This document shows, piece by piece, positions 57,577 through 64,000 of a DNA stretch of 64,000 nt. Position numbers and translations under genes: made by a program. Every line of letters begins with the position of its first letter. The stretch's first letter is position 1. The notes beneath the pieces were generated by a model. That model saw nothing but the letters and a program-made list of their open reading frames with translations. It searched no databases and was not told where the DNA came from. The DNA is taken from assembly GCF_029168945.1 (NCBI RefSeq), contig NC_083601.1:72157595-72221594 (forward strand), given 5' to 3'. This DNA comes from Cannabis sativa (lineage: Eukaryota; Streptophyta; Magnoliopsida; Rosales; Cannabaceae).

Positions 57577-58297
57577 AATAGCGGTATGAGTATATTTGAT
57601 ATTATATTAGATATCGATAAATGTATATTGGCATTTGTACTACTCGACAGTATCACATCGGTACGACTAGAGTACGACTAGCGTACCGAGTATAGGCTAA
57701 TTTTATAGTCGATAATACTGTACTACTTGACCGTATCACATCAGTACGGCTAGAGTACGATTAGCGTATCGAGTATAGGCTGATATTGTGGTCACTAGTG
57801 CTGTCGTTTGAACGTTCTTGACTCAATATCGTGTTAGATGCGGGGAAGGGTTACGGTTAGCGGTATGGGTGCCTAATCTTAATCCTATTTACATTTATGT
57901 TATGATTATGCTTTTCTTACTAAGTCTGTCGACTCACAGTTACTATGTGTATGTGTAGGTTTGAGCTAGAATCGAACCATTGAAGAGTCTAAAGCTAAGG
58001 ATGAAGATTGTACATATCATGACGGTTAGACCTGGAGTGTTCAGAGTCTTTGGGACAGTGCCAACTCACTTTTGTTGGTCCCTAGACGTCTACTTTTGAT
58101 TTATAAATAGTTTATAAACTTATGCAACTTTTAAAATGGGATGCCAGATTATGTAAAATATTATGTTTAAATATTAAAGTAAAGTTATACGATAAAGTTT
58201 TTTAATCATTCACATTTTTATTAAACGCTTTGATTAGTAAAGGCATGCACAGTATCTAGAAAGCACCCTAACACGCCTAATCTAGTAGGGTGTCACA
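57577..58297 (+). repeat. 3' LTR of element F, second part
   Basis: Continues the F LTR after the insertion of E. It aligns with 33452-34170, including the two 82-bp subrepeats and the GACTCACAGTTACTATGTG block. It ends GGGTGTCACA and is followed by GGGAT, the second target duplication copy. Confidence 0.88.
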
Positions 58298-58302
58298 GGG
58301 AT

Positions 58303-58345
58303 GCTCTAAACCGTGGGTAGTTGTTGGTGATCTCTATGTGATAGA
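58303..58345 (+). pseudogene. LINE2 ORF2 endonuclease, continuation after element F
   Basis: Taking one GGGAT copy, the LINE2 frame from 31971 continues in register as SKPWVVVGDLY. This corresponds to TWAVIGDLNAI in LINE1 and carries the catalytic aspartate and its neighbour. LINE similarity stops by about 58345, where CACTA transposase sequence begins. Confidence 0.75.
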
Positions 58346-58359
58346 TGACATTAAAAATA

Positions 58360-60256
58360 TGGTAAGCGACAAAAGTTAGATGACTTTAATTAGATGATCT
58401 GTAGAGTTTCGTAGGGGTATGGATGAATTTATAGGAGTTGCTTGAATGCAAATAAATTCTACTCGACTTACTCGATCCCCGTGCATGAGATTTCTGAATG
58501 TGAACTTCAAGAGTCCAGATAATATTCGAGTACATTTGTTTATGCATGGCATCCAACAATCGTACACAACCTTGTATTTTCATGGGATGAACTTCACGCA
58601 ACCGGCTATAGAAATAGTATACAACGATGAAGAAGAAATGACAGATGTGATGGCTGATATTTTAAGAGAAGATCCTGCCTTTGACGATACAAGTTCTACC
58701 ACTGATTCATTCAACGAGTCCACGCTAAATGGTAGTGGTAAGTACGATAATTTTTACAAGGATATGGAAAGCAAATTGTCTCCAGGTTGTAGAAAATCAG
58801 CACTCAATGCTTTGGTGAAGCTGATGCACTATAAAGTTCTCAATAAGTGGAGTAACAATTCATTTGATATGTTACTCTCCATATTGAGTGAGTTATTTTC
58901 AGAGGGTGCAAAATTAACCAAGTCCCATTAAGAGTCAAAGATGAAGTTGCGTAACCTTAGTTTAGGTTATGACTCCATTGATGTATGCAAGTATGACTAT
59001 GTCTTATTTTGGAAGGAGAATGAGAAAAAATATTTCTGTCCTATTTGTGGCGGGAGTCGTTGAAAAAAGGAAAAAGGAAATGAGAAAAAAGTTGCTCTTG
59101 AAGTTATGCGATATTTTTCCCTAACTCCGAGACTAAAGAGGTTATACAGTTCAAGACACTCGGTCGAGGACATGCAGTGGCATCATTCCAAGAGATCAAA
59201 AGAGGATGACGTGCTTAGACACCCTACAGATGTAAGAGTGGAAGCAGTTTGATAGGCACCACCCATCCTTTGCACTTGAATCCAGAAATGTGAGGTTGGA
59301 TTTGGCCACTGATGGGTTCGATCAGTTTGGTAACATGAGTAACTCTTATAGCGTGTGGCCTGTTATTTTAGTCCTGTATAACTTACCCCCTTGGAAGTAC
59401 ATGAAAGTGGAGTCATTGATGTTGTCTCTATTGATTCCAGGGCACATTGCGGGTGGAAAAGACATGGATGTTTTTATGAGACTATTGATTGATGAATTGA
59501 AAGAGTTATGAGAGTCAGGTGTCCAAGCTTGAGATGCTTACAATAGGACTGTGTTTACAATGTGTGCTACTATTTTGTGGACCACTAATGACTACCCGAT
59601 GTATGCAATAATGTCTGGTTGGAGCACCAAAGTGTACAAGGCGTGCCCCACTTGTAATGAACATACCCCTTCCATTGGATTGCGCAGCAAGATTGGTTAT
59701 GTTGGGCACAAACAGTTTCTTGAAATGGATGATCCAAGGCGGAGAAGTAAAAAATACGATAGAAAAACTGAGAAAAGACCACCTCCTCTAAAATTGTCGA
59801 GGGACCATGTTTTAGCTTAGCTGTAGAGATACAATATCCTTTGCCTGGAAAACACAAGAAATTTGGTGGAGTCAAATATAAACGTTCTATATAGCTGAGT
59901 AAAATTGGTCAAAGAAGAGTATATTTTTTGAACTAGAGTATTAGAAGGACCTGTCTCTCAGACATAATCTCGACGTAATGCATATCGAGAAAAATGTGTG
60001 CGACAGTGTACTTGGAACTCTTTTATGTATTGAGGGCAAGTCTAAGGATACAGACAAAGCAAGATTAGATTTGGAGGACCTTAAAATACGTCGTAAGTTG
60101 TGGTTGTTTAAAGACCGCAATGGGAATTGGAGGAAACTGTCTGCTAGTTACACACTTAGTCTTCCTGAAAGGGGTAAATTTTGCGAATTTATTAAGTCTG
60201 TGCAGTTCCCAGTGACCAGACCGATTTGCTTCAAATTTAGAGAAGAATGTGAATGA
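58360..60256 (+). pseudogene. tnp2-type CACTA transposase, broken
   Basis: The likely start ATG at 58360 gives VSDKS, then a stop (TAG where TGG for tryptophan is usual), then MTLIR and a helix around EFRRGMDEFIGVA. From 58446 the transposase-associated domain continues: IRVHLFMHGIQQSYTTLYFHGM. Bases 58930-59090 give YDYVLFWKENEKKYFCPICG. The tnp2 core follows: MRYFSLTPRLKRLY; HHPSFALESRNVRLDLATDGFDQFG; PPWKYMKVESLMLSLLIPGH; then DYPMYAIMSGWSTKVYKACPTC. MHIEKNVCDSVLGTLL marks 59978. Stops near 58392, 58442, 59063, 59250, 59509, 59530 and 59818 break it. The enzyme would cut the element ends. Confidence 0.9.
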
Positions 60257-60900
60257 GACCGAAGATAAGATTCTACCCTGAATTCTCACGGTTGACATGT
60301 GTTGTTACAATGCTTGATGTCGGGGCATTAGAAAGTTTTTGAAGAAAGAAGTCTGTGATACAATAATTGAACTGTGTGTATTTTTCCAAAAATTGTGCTC
60401 TAAAACATTGAATGTTGAAGACCTATAGATCATGCAAAAAGGTATTTTGGACAATCTTTGCAAATTGGAAACCATTTTCCCACCAGCATTTTTTGACATA
60501 ATGGTTCACTTGGTGATGCATTTACCTAATGAAGTGATACTTGGGGGACCAGGGCACTTCAGGTGGATGTATCCAATTGAACGAGTCATGTCCGTGTACA
60601 AATAATATGTAAAAAATTGATCTCAACAGGAAGGATCTATTTGTGAAGCTTATGCAGTTAACGAGACCTTAAGCTTTTGTTCAATGTACTTCTAGGAAGT
60701 TGAATTTCAATTTAACTAACAAGATCAAAATTGTGATGTCCTCCCAAATAAGCCTGAAAGGGAATTCTCTGTATTCAAGCATGTTGGGCGACCAATTGGT
60801 AAGAGGACCATTGTTTCTTTACCAATGTAAGAAAAGCTTAAGGCAGAGTGGTACATTCTGAACAATTGTAATGAAGTGGAGAAGTATATCACGTAAGATA
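60257..60900 (+). pseudogene. DUF4218 part of the CACTA transposase
   Basis: Shifted frames read ILDNLCKLETIFPPAFFDIM and VMHLPNEVILGGPGHFRWMYP (about 60450-60580), the typical DUF4218 text. ETLSFCSMYF and EREFSVFKHVGRPIGKRT follow, ending with EWYILNNCNEVEKYI near 60890. Several stops are present. This domain normally follows tnp2 in plant CACTA proteins; its exact role is unknown. Confidence 0.82.
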
Positions 60901-60974
60901 CTTTTTGCATTCTTAATTTAGTTCTCTTCACTGAAAACAATCTCTTACATGATACTATTTGTGTGTAGTAAGCA

Positions 60975-61875
60975 TAGGAACGAGCTATAACTTAAGGGTG
61001 ATCAAAATCTTGACACAATTTAAGAGAATGAGCTTCCCAATTGGTTCAAGTCTCGAGTAAGTATTGCTTTCTACTAATTTTGTCATTCAAATACGGTTTA
61101 TTGTCCTAGTATTGATTACATTTTTCACCCAATATTAAATCAATCAACTCCAAGCAGATAATCCTATAGAAGTATCAGATGAGTCGTACGACATCGCAAA
61201 TCCCTCTAATCCAACATGCTATTGTTATCCTAGATGTATTATTAACAGTGTTAAATTCTTAGTTGAGATCGGGATGATAATCGTAATACCCAAAATAGTG
61301 GTGTTTTGGTGCCTGGAGAAGGTGGTAAAAATTTTTATGGCGTACTCAAACAAGTGTACGAGTTCACTTACTTGAAGGATTATAGTGTTATTCTTTTTAG
61401 TTGCAAGTGGTGGGACACAAACGGTAACAGGACAAAAAGTGATGGTTTTTTCACTAGTGTCTGTGTCCCCTGTGAATGGTACTAAAATGAACCATTAATA
61501 CTTGCATCCCAACCAAAATTGATATATTACATTCCCGACCTGAAGAATGGATTTGATTAGAAGCTTGTCAATTTTTACACCCCTGGCAATGTTTGAGATT
61601 TCTCAGATGAGGACGATGATGAGACCAGGACTATACAAGAAAGAAACTCTTTGGAAATCCAGTTAGTCGTTCAACTTGCATAGCTAGACGATGTCAAATA
61701 TGTTCGTGATGATGTTGACCCAATTGAAGTGACCAACAGGGACCGTGAGCAGCCTAACCGTGAATATTTAGATGGTTCCATTGTTTATAATGATGATGAA
61801 GACACTAGTGATAGTGATAGTGATAATAAAAATAATGTACCTAATAATGATGATGATGATTATGATGACTTCTAG
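60975..61875 (+). pseudogene. DUF4216 part of the CACTA transposase with acidic tail
   Basis: Scraps near 61025-61060 read ELPNWFKSRV. After intron-like AT-rich sequence, 61325-61500 reads YGVLKQVYEFTYLKDYSVILFSCKWWD, the DUF4216 signature. A strongly acidic tail, rich in aspartate and serine, is encoded by the GAT-rich run near 61790-61872 and ends at a TAG (61873-61875). Frames are broken by stops. Confidence 0.75.
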
Positions 61876-62339
61876 ACTTTAAAATATTATAATATTTAAA
61901 CCCACTATTAATTAAATCAAATACGCTTTTTTTTGTTAATAGTTTGATTAATTAATTTTTCGTAGCTTGTATGTATAAAATAGTTGATGCAACTGCAAGC
62001 AATAGTAAGAAAAAGGGAGTTAAGGGAAAGTACAAGGGGAAAAATATTGAACAGAACTTGCCAAGCAGCCTGCTGGTCATAAATTAAAATTTAGATTTCA
62101 TATGGGGATTGGGGCCCCAGTAGACACTATGGTAATAAGTTTAACAATTATATCTAGTTTCTTGTTCGAAATACCATATCTTTGAACAACTTTGAGTTCG
62201 AGGACATTGAGGTACAGTCATTCAGACTATATGGGACAGAATAGTGGTAACATTCAAATTTTTATTGTAATAGATCAAACAAAATTATTATACAAAAAAA
62301 TAAATATATATGATTTTAATGTTTATTTTTTTTAGACTA

Positions 62340-63410
62340 AGTTTGAGTTCCCAACTAACAATCCTATGTTTGAGGATTACATTCTTAAATCAATGTCAAA
62401 ACGGTTACGTGACTGGAGAACAGATACGCAAAAGGCATGGAAGGAGAATATTTAAAAATATGGAGAGGTAGAAGCGACTAAGATATCACGTCAGATATGG
62501 TGACACCAGAGGTGTGGGCGGAAGCTATCGCATACTGGAAAGACCCAAAACAGCATGTATTAATTGAAAGTTGTAAAATTTAATATCCATTAACTTATGA
62601 TTTTTTTCTCATTTTGATAACAATAAGTTTTTAGTTAGCCACATTGTGAGCGGGACATGATATTTTCAGCATAGTAATTTGTCTAAAAATTTATATTTTT
62701 TGAATAATATCTTTCTAATTTTTTATATTGTATAAAAATAGGCTGGTCCCCAGACAAAAGAGCTTTCCAATGTTGTGGATACTTTTGCAAAGTTTCACTG
62801 CAAGGACAATAAATGGTGCGATGAGGACACACAATAATTGCATGTAAGTAATTTTATACTTTTAATAAACTCGTTCTATATTTTAATTTCTATTCAACTC
62901 TAACAGTTTGTTGAAATATTTTGTAGGCCAAAATAGTTGAGGTTTGTGAAACTCAACCAGTGCCAACCAATGTCCCGCGGTAGTACAATGTCGACCCCAC
63001 CTAATTTTCTGCAGATATGCCTGTTATGACACGAGTCTTTGGGAGAGTGGTCACGCCACTTGAGAGGAATGGGCCAGTTGCCGAGGGTAGGTCCCTCCAG
63101 GCAGTCCATTTTCACTCAAGAGGAATATGAGGCCCTGAAGCGAAGGGTGGAAGAGCAGGAAGCACGGTACGAGTGGCAACAACAGATAAAGCAGACTCGG
63201 AATTAAATCATGAGTGTGTTTCAGCAACAAATGATGTAATTAGTCGTGTCGTTCTAGGATTTAATATGTCCCCGATGTCTTCGATTCCACCAATTCCACC
63301 ATTTCAACCTCTTGGCACTGGGTCCTCTTCACAGACTGCCATCCCGGTGATGACGACGATGACGATGCTACTGTGGATCTATAGTTTTTTTAGTTTGCAG
63401 TGTAAATAAT
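62340..63410 (+). pseudogene. second CACTA gene, Transposase_24-like (TNP1/TnpA-type)
   Basis: The first piece reads KFEFPTNNPMFEDYILKSMSKRLRDWRTDTQKAW (62341-62440), typical of the plant transposase family Pfam calls Transposase_24 (Ptta/En/Spm). Later pieces give DTFAKFHCKDNKWCDEDTQ (about 62790-62835) and MTRVFGRVVTPLERNG near 63030-63075, with intron-like AT-rich gaps between. The final frame (63173-63409) has a serine/proline-rich end. In active elements this product binds subterminal repeats. Only the general identity is supported. Confidence 0.65.
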
Positions 63411-63574
63411 ATTAATGTTTATAAACTAAAAATACTTTTATTTAGTTTATGACATTTTATGTAGTTTTGTAATTACAATATAGATTTCGATTTTATAATA
63501 TAGCTGACATTATATATATGTATTATTATTTCCATTATAATTTTAATTATATATTATAAATATAAATATTAAAA

Positions 63575-63990
63575 AAATACTTGTGTCGGCGCACATTAAG
63601 TCACCGCCAAAACTAAATAATTTTTTTATATTATATACTTTCGCCGGCGAATTATTGCGCCAGCAAAACTTTGGGGACAAAATGAAAATGAGGCACCAAA
63701 TTAGCGTCAAAGTTTTTTCGACGCATTAATTTACTGGCAAAACGTCGTCATGGACACCTCATCCAGCACAAAATTTTCAATGATGAACTTATGCCAGCAA
63801 CTTAATTCGTCGGTGTAAATACTTCTGTTGGCGCATATACTGAAGTCGCTGGAAAAAATTGTTATGTCAACGAATCATTGCCAGCATATTTTACCGGGAT
63901 AAAATGTCTCCAGCAAAACTATGCCGACGAGTTACGTTTACTTTTACCAGCGATTTTAGTTGTCGGCAAAACAACTTTTTCTTGTACAGT
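63575..63990 (+). repeat. CACTA subterminal repeats and right terminal repeat
   Basis: Short degenerate repeats rich in CGCCGGCGA, GCCAGCAAAA and GTCGGCAAAA occur on both strands through about 400 bp. They are followed by ACAACTTTTTCTTGTACAGT (63971-63990). The canonical right end of many plant CACTA elements is TTTTTCTTGTAGTG; here an extra CA interrupts it, so the exact last base is uncertain. Transposon-encoded proteins bind such subterminal repeats. Confidence 0.7.
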
Positions 63991-64000
63991 CTCTCTTTTA

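Larger units (their letters stand above)
31972..58297 (+). mobile_element. Ty3/gypsy element F (chromovirus/Tekay-like) carrying elements D and E
   Basis: Flanked by GGGAT on both sides (31967-31971 and 58298-58302). The 5' LTR is 31972-34170. The 3' LTR is in two parts, 46701-48123 and 57577-58297, split by element E. Element D (34231-44307) lies 43 bp beyond the primer-binding site. Without D and E the element is about 6.8 kb. Its internal coding region is a gag remnant and decayed pol. The Tekay-like call is from LTR layout and shared motifs with E, and is tentative. Confidence 0.88.
58346..63990 (+). mobile_element. CACTA (En/Spm) DNA transposon, decayed, 5' end missing
   Basis: Order: transposase-associated domain, tnp2-type transposase, DUF4218, DUF4216, a Transposase_24-like second gene, then a subterminal repeat zone and an end resembling the CACTA terminal repeat (TTTTTCTTGTA). 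The 5' terminal repeat is not visible: LINE2 sequence adjoins the transposase start codon region. Many stops and frameshifts show a long-dead copy. Confidence 0.85.

Noticed and set aside
61790..61872. GAT microsatellite
   Set aside because: The run is the coding sequence of the acidic tail after DUF4216 and ends at the stop codon, so it is not treated as an independent repeat.

Overview
The window is nuclear DNA from a flowering plant, probably a eudicot with a large, repeat-rich genome. I cannot name the species. The evidence is indirect: Ty1/copia elements that look like the Angela/BARE lineage, Ty3/gypsy elements with 2-3 kb LTRs, plant L1-type LINEs and a CACTA (En/Spm) transposon, all AT-rich and heavily broken. 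I found no convincing host gene, no rRNA or tRNA gene and no CRISPR array. Nearly everything can be assigned to nested transposable elements.

Left part (1-18015). Copia element A (1-4983; decayed integrase, RT and RNase H, then a 1.9 kb 3' LTR) sits inside copia element B, of which only 77 bp of internal sequence and the 3' LTR (to 6856) are visible. B in turn abuts a minus-strand LINE (LINE1; pieces at 6857-9758, 11645-12630 and 14532-14637). LINE1 is split by two single LTRs of the same copia family, one with a perfect GGTGG target duplication. Next to it is the 3' half of a minus-strand copia element, C (14638-18015).

Middle (18016-31971). This stretch holds an LTR-like gypsy fragment, a decayed Tat-like gypsy gag-protease-RT piece, a fragment of the 3 kb gypsy LTR family that reappears at 48 kb, and an unusual gypsy-type element (H). 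H encodes a Transposase_28-like protein with a well-defined intron and carries a truncated copia LTR. Two LINEs follow, arranged head to head: LINE3 on the minus strand and LINE2 on the plus strand.

Right part (31972-64000). Gypsy element F (31972-58297, target duplication GGGAT) inserted in frame into the endonuclease domain of LINE2. F was then hit twice. Copia element D (34231-44307, TCATC duplication) landed just behind its primer-binding site, and gypsy element E (48124-57571, ATTAC duplication) landed in its 3' LTR. Past F, the LINE2 reading frame resumes for about 40 bp and then runs into a decayed CACTA transposase locus that continues to the end of the window, where a subterminal repeat zone and a terminal-inverted-repeat-like end are visible.

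The most interesting signals: (i) B, C and D look like one non-autonomous copia group sharing the same broken pol, with D carrying a mosaic LTR; (ii) an array of seven short dyads with paired, stem-preserving changes lies inside a putative leader intron of the E LTR; (iii) two 5S-rRNA-like segments lie inside E; (iv) the two LTRs of E differ mostly at CAG/CTG sites, which may be a base-calling artefact.
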